In this document: positions 1-12,700 of the stretch, piece by piece
Layout of the letters: each line of letters starts with the position of its first letter
Position numbering within the stretch: position 1 is the stretch's first letter
Source of the DNA: Euptelea pleiosperma
Lineage: Eukaryota > Streptophyta > Magnoliopsida > Ranunculales > Eupteleaceae
Direction: 5' to 3'
Assembly: GCA_035048495.1 (NCBI GenBank)
Contig: CM068540.1
Location: 7,176,829-7,240,828, forward strand
Length of the DNA stretch: 64,000 nucleotides
Notes under the pieces: generated by a model
The model's input: only the letters and a program-made list of their open reading frames with translations
Told to the model about the DNA's origin: nothing
The model's database searches: none
Program-made: the position numbers and the translations under genes

Positions 1-715
1 TGTGTCATGTATGGCCTAGCTGTACTCGAATATTTTATATTGCAATAATTTTGAAAAATAGCATAGAAGTATCTTAAAAGTTGGAAGAAATGAGAAAAAA
101 CATATTGTAGTATTAGAGATATTACAACATTAATTATGTAGCTGTGTCCCAAGATTTGGTGGTCTAGCAGGTCTGACACTCGAACCACACACGGTAATTA
201 GTGGGTGGATCTTCCTATATCAGAACAGAGGCTTGAGCACTTTTGGAGGGAATGAAAAATTTCTTTCCTTTTCTGGAGGTGTTTGAGAATTTGTGGTAGA
301 GAGAGAGAGAGAGAGAGAGTTGTCTTGCCTTGCGTAATGCCATAATCTTGTTGGGGACTAAAAGAGTAGTGAGGCTGTGGTTATTTGTAAACATCCTCAA
401 CCGAACCTTTGATTTGTCTAAAGCAGTACATTTATCTTTTAAGTGTAATTCACGTAGCGCTAATGAGTTGCCCACTTGGATAGGTGTACCTTGTACATAG
501 GTAATATCTTCCCAAATCTTTTTTTTTAGTATCTCCTGTTGTTTATCCAAAGAAAGAAAGGCCTTGTGATAGCTGTTTATGTTCAGCACATGTGGTCTTC
601 TTGTCTGCTTTTTTTTTTTAATGTTTTTAAAATGCAGTGCATTTCTTCGTCTTTAATGGTTATTGCCATCTGTTTAATGTGAACTCATGCCTGCTTGGAA
701 CTGTGTTGTTTGCAG
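1..715. other. Intron or upstream part of the J-domain gene; no exon recognised
   Basis: No coding exon could be supported here. The stretch ends in a pyrimidine-rich tract and an AG at 714-715 that serves as splice acceptor for the exon starting at 716. A short GA microsatellite lies at about 299-319. Open frames on the minus strand show no recognisable domain and are probably chance. Confidence 0.5.
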
Positions 716-3700
716 AGATCTAATTATTATTCAAGAAGATTCGGAAAGACACATGCAAAACAGACGTTGTTGCGCAATGTCAGTGCTTATACGGAGTACC
801 TATTTCAGGTTCCATCTACTACCTTCTGAACTGACTATTTTCTATTTTTTCATTATTATGATTGCTTTAGTTGTTTATTTCTCCTGCTTCTACAATTTTT
901 GGTGGTTTAATCTCTTCTATCCTCTTGACTATATAAAAATCTCAAAAAATTAGGATCTAATACCAATATGATTAGATTAGGTTTACTTAAAATATTAAGC
1001 ATGATTCAACACATCATGAATCAGAACTGAACCTCTCCATTGCTTCTTTGTATGCTGAGCCGAATTCTCAAGGGAAAATTGGTCCATACTATTCTAGACT
1101 TTGCATTCCTTTAAACTTGTGTGAATCTAAGGCCTCCTTACCTGCAACACCATCTTGTTCTAACCTACAGTCAAATATATGCTGGCAGGATCTTCTTCTA
1201 GCCTGATTGTTTAATGTGCAGAAAGCCCAACTAATTGTACCACATCAACTTTGTATTTACTCAATTTTTGTTCCAAGTTTCTTTTGTGCATACCAAATAA
1301 AAGATTTGGGACAAAAAATCATGATTAAGTTGTTATGTTAAACTCCTTGCCCTGAAAGTACCTCAGAATTAAATCATGATTAAGTTGTTATGTACATTAT
1401 TTAATTCTCTGAGACAGTTGATGTTCTGTGAGTCAATATATTTGACTTTATCAAGTCCAAGATCTCAAGGACCAAGACAGATTACATTGTGTGAGCTTGA
1501 AAACCTTGAGTTCAATTTACAAAATAATTCTTAAAAAAATGGAAAACTAGCAGAAAGAAACATACATTATTTTCAAGCATAATCTGTTTATATTAATGCA
1601 CTAATATTTTCTTAACACAAAACAAACACTCTACTACAATTAGACTAACTAGTAACCACTGTAATCAGAGTTAGGGTTTAGAAAGAGTAAACTAAAGAGA
1701 AAAGAGAGAATCGAAGGAGAAACTAGGGCAAATCGAACTAGTGAAGAATCTCTCTCGTGACCCCTTTTTATATTAATAAAATAACCTCAAGGGAAAAGAT
1801 AGAAATACAGTTACATAAAACATAAATAATAATACTCCCCATCAAGTTGGAGCATAAACATCATAAGCTCCAACTTGAAACAAATAAAATCCATGCGAGA
1901 CTTGAAGAGTGCCTTTGTGAACAAATCTGCAAGTTAGTTTGAAGACTTCACATATGGAGCAGAGACGTCACCACCTATGATACTCGGATACAGATACAGA
2001 CACGAACACGATACAGGAAGCGGGAACATTTTCCAAAATCAAGGACACGGATACGGATACGAGTATCCTATTTCGTAGTTCAAAATTTTTATTTTTTCTA
2101 ATTTTTTCAACTTTTTATGAAGGATACGTGAGGATACTGAAGAGGGCGGCAAGGTTAGAGGGGCCTGCTGTTGCGCGAATATCACAAAAATCCAAAATCC
2201 AAATATCTGAAAATCGGGCCGATTTTTGGAAACTGATGATCCGGCAGTCGGAAAAATGCGATGCGACTTTCTAACAGTCCCTGGGTGAATACTAGAGGGG
2301 GCGGCTAGGGTAGAAAACCCTACCGTGGTGCGGATCTCAAGAAAATAAAAAGCCCAAAAATCATCGAAAAATGTGTAGGCTAGAAAAACGTTGGAGAAGC
2401 TTGAGAAGAAGACAAACTGGATCTTTGATGCGGCTGAGGGAAAAAACTAACCATGAAATAAGAGTCTTTGGTGTTTTGCCTTAGGATTAATCCCTGGATA
2501 GCGCAGGAATGATCTCTGCGATTTTCTCAAAAGTTCTCCTCGGCTCCAGATGCTCACATAACCGTCTTAGATCGGAATGGAGTCTCTAGGGGATAAAGAC
2601 ACATGCCATAGAGCTACCATGCTCTGATAACATGTTGTAAATAAGGTTGTAACCAGTAGATGAAGGTTGTAGATAGAAGAGGGAAAAAGTGTAATGGAGG
2701 CGGAAGGTGGAGAAGGGGATTAGGGTTAGAGAGAGAAGTTGTGTGAAGAGAAGAGAATGAATTGTTGATTCATTTTCTCTCACACATTGTATATATATGA
2801 TGGAGAGAAACCCTACAAAAGATAACACTATTCACGTGGTACTATTCACGTGACACTATTCACTTGAATAGTGAAAACCCAAAAAAGGCCCCATGTGGGA
2901 AGTGGGACGCAGCCTACTTGAAACACCCACGTGGGTGTATTACATAAACTCCAACAAAGAGGACAAAGATCGGACCTCTCTTCACTACTTCTCTCCTCCT
3001 AAAGAGAGGTAGGGGAGAAAAAGAATGTCTCATCGCGAAATGTGACATCCATGGAAACAAACTTCTTGCTTGTCAAGGGGTGATGGCACTTGTACCCCTT
3101 GTGAGTAGAAGAGTAGTCAAGGAAGACACACTTAAGAGCTTTAGGATCCAACTTATTGCGATGTGGACCTAGAATGTGAACAAAGCAGACACACTCAAAG
3201 ATACGAGGTGTGATAGGGAACAAGGACGAGCTAGGAGCAAGAACTTGAACCGGAGACTAGAAGTTGAGCACACGCGAAGGCATCCGGTTAGTCAGGTAAG
3301 CAGCGGTCAAAACAGCATCGGACCAATAAGAACTCGGGACATGGGCACCGATCAAAAGAGATTGAGTTACCTCTATCAGATGACGCATTTTCCTTTTAGC
3401 CACAATTCTACTGAGGGGTGTAGCTGCAGGAATTCTGATGACAAATCCCATGATAAAAAAAATACTGCTGGAGACCTCCAAACATATACTTTCTACCTTG
3501 GTCAGATCGAAGGACCTTGATGGAGGAACCATACTATGTTTGGATCGTCTTATGAAAACCCTTGAAGATGGAATGAACTTCATCTTTGGTTTTTATGAGA
3601 TAAACCCAAGTACACCTTGTATGTTCATCAACGAAAGTAACAAAGTAGCGGAAGCCAAAAATAGAGGTAACAAGGGAAGGACCCCCCACAAATCAGAATG

Positions 3701-6700
3701 CACAATATCAAAAGCACTGGCGCTTTTATTACCTCTGGATTGATAAGTGGATCTACAATGTTTGGAGAGCTCACATGTCTCATAATGTAACTCAGAAAAA
3801 GAAACAGAAGTAAACAAAGTAGGAAATAAGTGTTTCAAGTACCGAAAAGAAACATGCCCAGACGGGCATGCCAACATAGTACAGAAGCTAAACTACTACT
3901 AATATTACTATAACACTGCAGTGCTGTGGGCTCAGAGGTACGTCCATCTAGAATATAGAGGCCATCGGCTTCACGTTCAGTGCCAATCGTCCTCCTCGTT
4001 TCCAGATCTTGAAAGACACAGGAAGAAGGAAAAAATGTCACACTACAGTTTAGCTGGCGAGTAAGAGCACTCACAGACAACAGGTTGGAAGTAAAAGTAG
4101 GAATATGCAAAACAGAAGATAAAGGTAGTTGAGGAGAGGGAAGGATATTCCCTTTCCCAGGTATAGAAGATAAGGTGCCGTCTGAAGTTTTAACCTTATC
4201 CCTACCTGAACAAATAGAGTAGGTGGAAAATAGGGAAGACATACCCGTCATGTGTTCCAAAGCCCCTGAATCAATGATCCAGGAGGGATTAAAGGAAGGT
4301 ATGGACACATGATGGGCAGGTTTAATGTTACTTGACTGAGCAAAGGAGGTCGAAGGTGTGGCAGAAGGACCATCAAGCTGAATGAGCAAGCATCGGAGAG
4401 TAGCAATCTCGGCAATAGAAATACCAACAGTAGCTACCAAAGGACTAAGCTGTGAATCTTGAGAAGGCACGAAAGCATCCAAACTAACAGTATGAGCCCC
4501 AGAAGACCTAGAGGATACTGGCTGGCTAGGGCGACCATGGAGCTTCCAGCATTTATCCTTCACATGCCCTACCTTTCCACAATAGTCACACTTGGGCTTC
4601 TCCCTCTGAGACTTCCCAGAAGTCGTACCAGTAGGAACATAAGACACGGCCGTAGCAGGAGGCTGAGAAGAACGACCCTTCTGAGACTGCTGATGCTTGG
4701 TAGGCAGGAGGAGCAGAGGAGCTGGCAAGCGCTGATCACTCGGAAACTGGATGCTCATCCAAGAGGGATATCCGGCGGCTCTCCTCACTCTGAAGATAGG
4801 AATAGACCTCACTGGGAGAGGGAAGATCTACCCTGCTACTGAGGATCTGGACCCGAGCAAGCTCATACGAGGGATTGAGTCCAGAGAGGAACTCGAAAAT
4901 CCAACCCTTCTCCACATGTCGCTAATACGGGAGAATGTCCTCAGAGCACGGGGGCTGATAGGAATAGTAGTAATCAAGCTCCTACCACATGCTGCGGATA
5001 GAAATGTAGTACTCAGTAAGAGACTTCTCTACCTGTCTAAAACGAGAGATACTCTGCTTCAATTGGTAGACCCGGCCAGTGTTTTGTGTCTGAGAATAGG
5101 TCTTCTTAGTCGTCTCCTAAACCTCCTGAGCCGTGACCATGAATAAGAAGCTCTGGCTAATATCCTGTTGCATAGAGTTGAGGAGCCATGACATAAATGT
5201 AAGATCATCAGTCTCCCATTGTCAATATGTAGGATCAATCTTGGCAGGTGCAGCTGTATCCCCAGTACCTACTTCCCTCGGCCCCCAATAAATAATCAGC
5301 AGCCTGTGCCCATTCCAAATAGTTCTTGCCTTCAAGCTTGACTGTAGTGATCTGCAATCCGGGGTTCTCGTACGCCAATTGATGCACCATAGACCCTCCT
5401 GTGCCTCTGGAGGTAGCTTCTGAGCTCACATTAGACCTTGAGGGAATGTCCCCGCCAGATTCCGGAGTAGTCATAACTATTTAGGTGGATGAAGAACCAA
5501 GAGAAACCACACACATAGGTTGGAGAACCGAAAACAAGGCAATTGAAGGCCAAAAAAGTAACAAATGGGCCCTAAAAAGAGCTATGCAGAGTCCAAAGAG
5601 GGATGCAATGCAAAATATGTATCAAGGAGTGTTGATTAAACATCAACAAGATAGAAAAACAACCATAGATGGGTTTCAAGTGCTGCTGAAAATTGCAGGC
5701 ACAAGAAAAAACTCAATGAAGAAGCCGGTGGTAACTATAGGGTGAAGATCACCTCATCGAAACTCCAATCCTCCATGGAACAACATATGGATGGATCCGA
5801 TGGGTTCCTACAATTATAGGGAACCAAAAACAACAACAAGGCCAGGAAAAAAAACTCAACAGATCGGACAAAGCGATAGAGAGAAAACTCAATTTTTTCG
5901 AATATTTGGGTAGAACATCAAAAACACCATGATAGAGGCTCCAAAAAATTTCTTAAAAAATCACCATAAATCCTATAAAATAGAGAACTACTAGGAGTTT
6001 GAGTTTCAGAAATTTATGACAGACCTTGAAATTCGTGTCAAGACCTCGAAAAGTGTCTGTACGGCCAACGATGCCAGCCGTACGGTACAGTGGAACATTA
6101 GAACTCCTCCGACGATCTTCTCCTTTTGTGGATCTTAAATCTATGCTCTGATACCAAGTTGAAATGGTGATTAGGGTTAGGGTTAGGGTTAGGGTTAGGC
6201 TGTCAAAGAGAGAAGAGAGAGAAGAGAAAGGAGAAAAGGATGTCTTGTGTAGGTCACGAAGACTCTATAAATCTTATTTATATAAATGAGCTATTACTAA
6301 AGACAAGTATGGCCCTTATGTCAAAGGGGTATTTACAGAATAACCAAACTACGCTAAATACGTAGAAAATACGTATCTGATAACAACCATTTTAGAGAAA
6401 CGGTCCACCACAACAATGGAATCGTGTTGCCTAATAGTCTTTAGTAGCCCAAGCACGAAATTCATACCAATGCCTTGCCACGGGAATGTGGCACTAGCAA
6501 TGGGGTATACAATCCCGTATTCTACTTTGTACTTTGCTAGTTGACGTGCCCGACATTGCCCTATAATTTTGGAGAAGTCTCGCCTTAGACTGAGCCCATA
6601 GAAATGATCCTCAACGAGGGCAATGATCTTATCATGACCAAATTGACCTGCAACTCAAGCGTGAAGCTCCCAAACAAGAAAATCTCACAAGGATGCGCGG

Positions 6701-9700
6701 GGAATGTAGAGTTTGTCTCCTTTGAACGTGAATCCGTTTTGTAGGACAAACCCTTTGTCATTCCTCAATTGATTGCTCAAAAGTGAAATGTACAACTCCT
6801 CAAAGTCTGGGTAGATAGAATAGTTATCCTTCAACTGTTCAAACCCAGTTACTTTTACACTCATAGAGTCTATCAGTTCGATCTTACTGTTAGAGTTCTT
6901 AGTTTATTTTGTTTTATGTTTATGTTATGTAGATAGGCTTTGTGTAGAGTGTTGGGCCCATATTTTTTTATTAATGTAAGTGGGTCCACACCATAAATAT
7001 ATATATGTCACAATGAGGAGGCCGAACTACCTTAGTTCTCCTATGTCTTTCTTTATTTCCATCGCTTCTATTCTCCTCTTCTTTAACCCTATATTCACAT
7101 ATTTCACATCGAATCAGAGCACTTTTGATCCTATTTATTTCTTCTCATCTAATTCATCATTCTTCTCATTCTTATTTCTCAGGTTGGTTTACAAATCCTA
7201 AGGTTTTGACACAAAAAAACCTTTAGAGATCCGTTGTTTGAAGTTTGCTTACACCTAGATGTATATCTAGGGTTTGTTTGTGTCAGGTTTAAGGATTGAA
7301 TTTGAGGATAAACAACTTAAAGGTTGTTGATTCCACATGGAGATTAGAGGCTTCGATGAATGGTTTGGTTGGTGTTTATCTTAGGTTTTTATGAGGTTAA
7401 TAATTGGGAGTTAAGTAGCCATTAATTGGTTGTGTGTAAAGGGAGAATAATAAGGTTTAGGGACTATTATAGAGTCAAATTAAAGGTTAATGGTCGACGC
7501 TTGTGATTCCAATGAGTTCCTAGATAAATCTATGGAGTCACCAAATAGTGAGAGGCATCACATCTTATAGTTGAGAAATCACTTCCAGAAGTTTGGACAT
7601 CATACCCCACAATGTAGGAAAACCATCATAAACCAAATCAATGTTTTAAAAGGCTTTTTATGCTTATGCCTGGAGACTTGTCTTGGGGCGAGGCTTCCCC
7701 AAAATGACCCGAGGCTTATAAAATAAACCATAAAAGCTCATGAGGCATATGCCTCATCCATCGAGCCTCGAAAGGCGTATACTTTACGCTATTTAAACAT
7801 TTTTAATGCTTTTGTTAGAGGCGCTCGTAATGCAGGGGTGTTTTCACAGTGGGGCAGCCTGCGTAAATGGGGCACTCTCGGAGTGGGATGGCCCATGTGA
7901 AATGGAACCCACGAAGGAGGGTTCGACCAAGGGCCTGGATCTGGGTTATGAGATAAAAGGAATTTAATCTCACGCTACCAATAGTCGCGGCTTTTGGGGA
8001 GTATTGGTTAAATGTCCCGCATTAAAGTGGTATCAGAGTGGGAGGTCTCGTGTTTGAGATTCCTCACCGGGGGTGATTAATGTAAGGGCATTTTCACACC
8101 GGGCTCAAGTGGGGCAGCCTACGTAAATGGGGCACACTCGGGGTGGGATGGCCCGTGTGAAATAGAACCCATGAAGGAGGGTTCGACCGAGGGCTTGGAT
8201 TTGGGTTATGAGATAAAAGGAATTTAATCTCACGCTACCAGCAGTCGCGGCTTTTGGGGAGTATTGGTTGGTATCAGAGCGGGAGGTCTCGTGTTCGAGA
8301 CTTCTCACCGGGGGTGATTAATGTAGGGGCATGTTCACATCGGGCTCAAGTGGGGCAACCTGTGTAAATGGGGCACACTCGAGGTGGGATGGCCCGTGTG
8401 AAATGGGACTCACGAAGGAGGGTTCGACCGAGGGCTTGGATCTGGGTTATGAGATAAAATGAATTTAATCTCACGTTACCAACAGTCGCTACTTTTGGGG
8501 AGTATTGGTTAAATGTCTTGCATCAGCTCGACTCATGTATATGCTGATGGTGGCAATTTTAGATTACCATACCTTAAAAATTCCATTTATTTGTTTTATC
8601 ACCTAACCCTTTAGTTAAATGGTAATAATCAATTCTAGTTTCAATAATAAGAACAAAATCATATTTTTTTCCCCATTCAAATTAGATCAATGTTTTTTCC
8701 AAGATTTTTCCAAAAATTTTTATTATTGAATTTATCCTATTCTTTATTTATTTTTTACTTTGTATTCATTAAAAAATATGTGTTCGTGAGGCTTGTGCAC
8801 CACACCGTGAGGTTTACACCTCATGCTTTAGACCATTGAAACGCCTTGCCCATGCCCCTGCATTTGAAAACATCAAACCAAATTCTTCAACTCCATTCAA
8901 AATTAAGGGAGTACTTGGGTTTATATGGATTTTTTTATTTTTGATGTTCGGTTTATATGGAATTTCTGAACAGCATCCCATAGTTCTCCTAATTGTATTC
9001 AAACTACGAAACCATAAAATAGAAACTAATCTGTGACTCTCTTAAAACTAAGACTCAAAAGACTTTCCTAATTCAAAGCACATAGAACTTTCTAAAATAT
9101 ATGAACTTAGAAGTGAATCTAAAGCAGCCATAATGTAGAAACTACATAATTCAAAGTTGATCCAAATTAGACTAATTAAATTTGGAAACTTATTTACAAC
9201 TGAAACTAGAAACTACTAATTGAAATTGGAAACTTTTAGATCCTAAACAAAACACGTTAGAAGCTTTTTAGGGGGACTCAAAGTCGCTGAAGACATGAGC
9301 TGGAATCTCGCTTTGTAAGTGGTCCTCCAATGAGGTTTGTGGCTAAAGCTGAAACCCAACCTAGAATTTCTTGGTTCAGCTCTTGCTTCAAAACGAAAGT
9401 AAAAAGAAAAATATTTATTTTCTCTAACACTCCCATTCAAGCTGAGTGGTAAGGGAGTAACAATAACTTGGATTAAAGGATGCTATGCTGTTTGTTGGTG
9501 AGCCCTTAGATGAAGATGTCAGCCAATTGATCCTTGGAGGAGATCTTCAACCTTCTTATTAACGAAATGATAATCAAGCTCAATGTGTGTTGTTTGAGCA
9601 TGAAAGGTATGGTTGAGGGACATTTTTGTCACACTTTGATTGTTACAAGTCACAACAGAGAGTGTAGGAATCAATTGTGAAATACATCTCAGGAAGTGAC

Positions 9701-12700
9701 AAACATAATGATCGCAGCTGCTGTGGTGGATATGGAATGATATCCAACTCTGGCCCTGGATTTGGTGATTGTGTGCTGCTTGCGAGAACACCGAGAGATG
9801 ATGAAATCTCGGTCATCATTAATGGTGCCTTGAATCAACTATTTGGGGTCGGCAACTTGAAGCATATCCCGCCATTCATCCTAGATACCCAACATGAGGC
9901 AAGTATCGGTTGATACTCAAAACCCATATCAGTAGATACCTGTCATGGTTTAAAATATCTTCATCGTTCAGCGTATTGGTAAGCTGGTGAACAGACACAT
10001 TGTAGGAGACTGTAGATATAATACAATACACTAAAAAAATCATGATAGACTTTGATATGTAAATATACACAGATACATTAATTTTTAGATAAGCTAAAAA
10101 TGTGATGTTTAGTGAAATAATACTACCTTTCATAACAAATTTGCTATAAAGAAATTTTTAATAAATAAAATACGTATTGGTGTATATCCCTTTGTATTGT
10201 ACCATAACAGGATGGCATGAGACAGTAACTGTAGACCATGATACCTACCACATGTGCAACCACTTCGCTTTATCCGCAAAACTCACCAATGCAACCTACA
10301 CCATCAACCAGACCATATCTATAACCACTTTCTCTACTAGCTATTCAGCTTTTCATTCACATCCAGAACTCCCCCCACTAGTGGCCCCAACTTCTATGGA
10401 TCCACATGCTTGGCTTCCCATCTTAAGATTAGGAATGGATCTATAGCAGAGTCATTGATAATTCGATGCTAGTTACTTCTCCAGAGTTTTAAGGGGTTCC
10501 AGTGGACTCAGTTTGAATATAATCCCAAAAGAAGTTAGCAAGCACCTAGAGGTTGTCTCAGAATGGTTTTATAGTTACAAGGATTCAATGATCAGTACCT
10601 CACCACAGGAATATCACAAGGATAAAAGAACAAAAGTGCAAAATCTTCCAATCCAATCTTGGCAATTTTCATAGGACTTACCTCGATTTGCAATTATTCA
10701 ATTGGGTCTCTACCATCATGGATCAGAATTTTCAGTTTCTTGTTTCGGAGTGATTGCTGGTCATACATTAGACAATTCAAAATAGAGGATATATGATGGG
10801 AAGGTCTGGTTGGAATTCAAAGGAGGCTGTCGGATTGAGAAAGGGAAGGGGAAGAGATAAAAGGGAAGGGAGAAGGTGCAAGAGAATGGAAAAGCCATTC
10901 TCTTCATCTTGGAAAACACGGAAAGTTAATCAGGATTCAGGAGCTTCCATTTCCCATTTCCTCTGTTAAAATAGAAGATAGCATTCTATTTGTTTTGATG
11001 GCACTGGAGCGCGTATGAACAGAATTTGCTCAAGGACCCTCCTATGAGTCTGGTGTACATTGACCTAAGATTATCACATTTGCATATGTATATATGTATG
11101 TATTTATTACTTTCTACGTAGTTTTCACTTTTGGTTCTCACATTTTCTCTATCCTAAGTAACTTGTCTGATGTTTGAATTTTCTCTCCAACTTCTATCCA
11201 AATATGGTTTTCTGGAATATGTAGGCGTATTTGATTCTAAAAGTGCTGTTTGGAATTCCTAACTGGAACCAAATTCTCATACCAAGTTTTGGATTTGTTG
11301 TTGTTCTTGCATTCCCTGGATTGTTGCTAATAGTCTTGCAACCAGTCTTCCATATTAGAAAGATTTCTAACATTCTTTTATTATATATTTTCTGAGGCTT
11401 CAGAGCTGGCAGGATGATGATGATTTTAATGACCCATCTTCAAGTAAAAGCACCTCTGGGTCCAAAAGACGATATTGGGCTAAGGGAGCAAAAAGGAATG
11501 GCTCTGGTTCTCAGGGACCTCAGTGGGAAACTTATAGGAGTAGAGGTAGGGGTGCCTGCATTTTCAATGATTGTATACCTCTTTCCTTCTGCGCTAGAAG
11601 AAATCTGAAGTGTTAAACTTGTAGATTTAGAGACTGTATACCAATGTCATACATATAGACAAACATCCAGGGTGGAGCACACCATTTGATGGTTTCGACC
11701 AATATCTCCTACTTTGAAAGTAGACCTGACTGGATGATTGTAACCATCTACTGAAGCTTTTCAATGGTCAGAAAAAATGGCAAATGGCCCTGAAAGAGTC
11801 TTTGGGTTGGATGATTATGACCATCTGATTGGATCGATTTTCGATGTGGCAGATATCCCAGGTGAGATTCTCTGAATGGTAGGTCCCGTTCCCCTGAGGG
11901 TCACCAAATATATGTCAATGCCATTCTTTATAACACCTGATTGGTGCCTTGAATTACAAGCACTTCTATTTCTTTCCTGAAAATATCACATGCTTATATG
12001 CCTTTTAACTCTTCAGGAAAAGGAGGTTTCCACTTCTGCTATGGCGAAGGCGAAGACACTGAGACCATATTTCGGTGTGCATTCGGTGGGGAGCGATTCT
12101 CCTTTTGGTCCTTTATTAATGATGACAGTTTTCGATGGAGGAACTCATCAGGCTATACTAGAAATCATACGAGCTCTTGGAATTGGAGGTACAGGTGTGA
12201 AGATGATTATGACACCTACGAAGGGTACAACGATAGTTCTGAGTCAGATTTAACTTCTCATCGGCTAGCCCTTGGATTGAGTGCTTCTGGTCCCCTGAAA
12301 CTTGAGGACGTCAAGATCGCGTAAATTCTCTTCCTCTCAGTGCTCCACTGCCTTGGAGACCTTAGTGGTTTTTTGTTATAGAGATTTACAGTTAGCCATT
12401 TAGATATGGAACCAGTTGAAGGACATGTTTAACTTCCAGGATATGATTTCCATTTTCAGATATCGGGCGTGTGCCCTGAAATGGCATCCGGACCGTCATC
12501 AGGGTTCTTCCAAGGTATCTTTGGTTATCAGCCTATCTGCTGCAGTCATTTTCTTATTGTTTAATTATCCTTTCATCTCTCCTTTATGTGAACAGATTCG
12601 AATTAGCTACCAACTCTCTTATATACTTTTATCTTCACATGAATATTGCAATTTTGTGTGGGAATAACAGAGAGAAAGGAAATAGACTTAAGTCTTTTAC

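Noticed and set aside
687..953. 88-codon open frame as a separate small protein
   Set aside because: The 716-808 part fits a J-domain gene exon in a different frame with good splice sites; the rest is intronic.
6145..6156. tRNA gene fragment
   Set aside because: It is the 12-nt Copia primer-binding site, complementary to initiator tRNA-Met, not a tRNA gene.
6171..6199. TTAGGG repeats as an interstitial telomere
   Set aside because: Only four units, located within an LTR; most plants use TTTAGGG, so this is a chance microsatellite.
8041..8310. tRNA gene in the tandem array
   Set aside because: Only a B-box-like half is recognisable; no acceptor stem or anticodon arm could be drawn.
7831..8530. 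CRISPR-like array
   Set aside because: Units of ~245 bp are contiguous without spacers, in a plant nuclear context.
11990..12253. 87-codon frame overlapping the third visible J-gene exon
   Set aside because: It is a shadow; the exon frame joins correctly to both neighbours and leads to the HPD motif.
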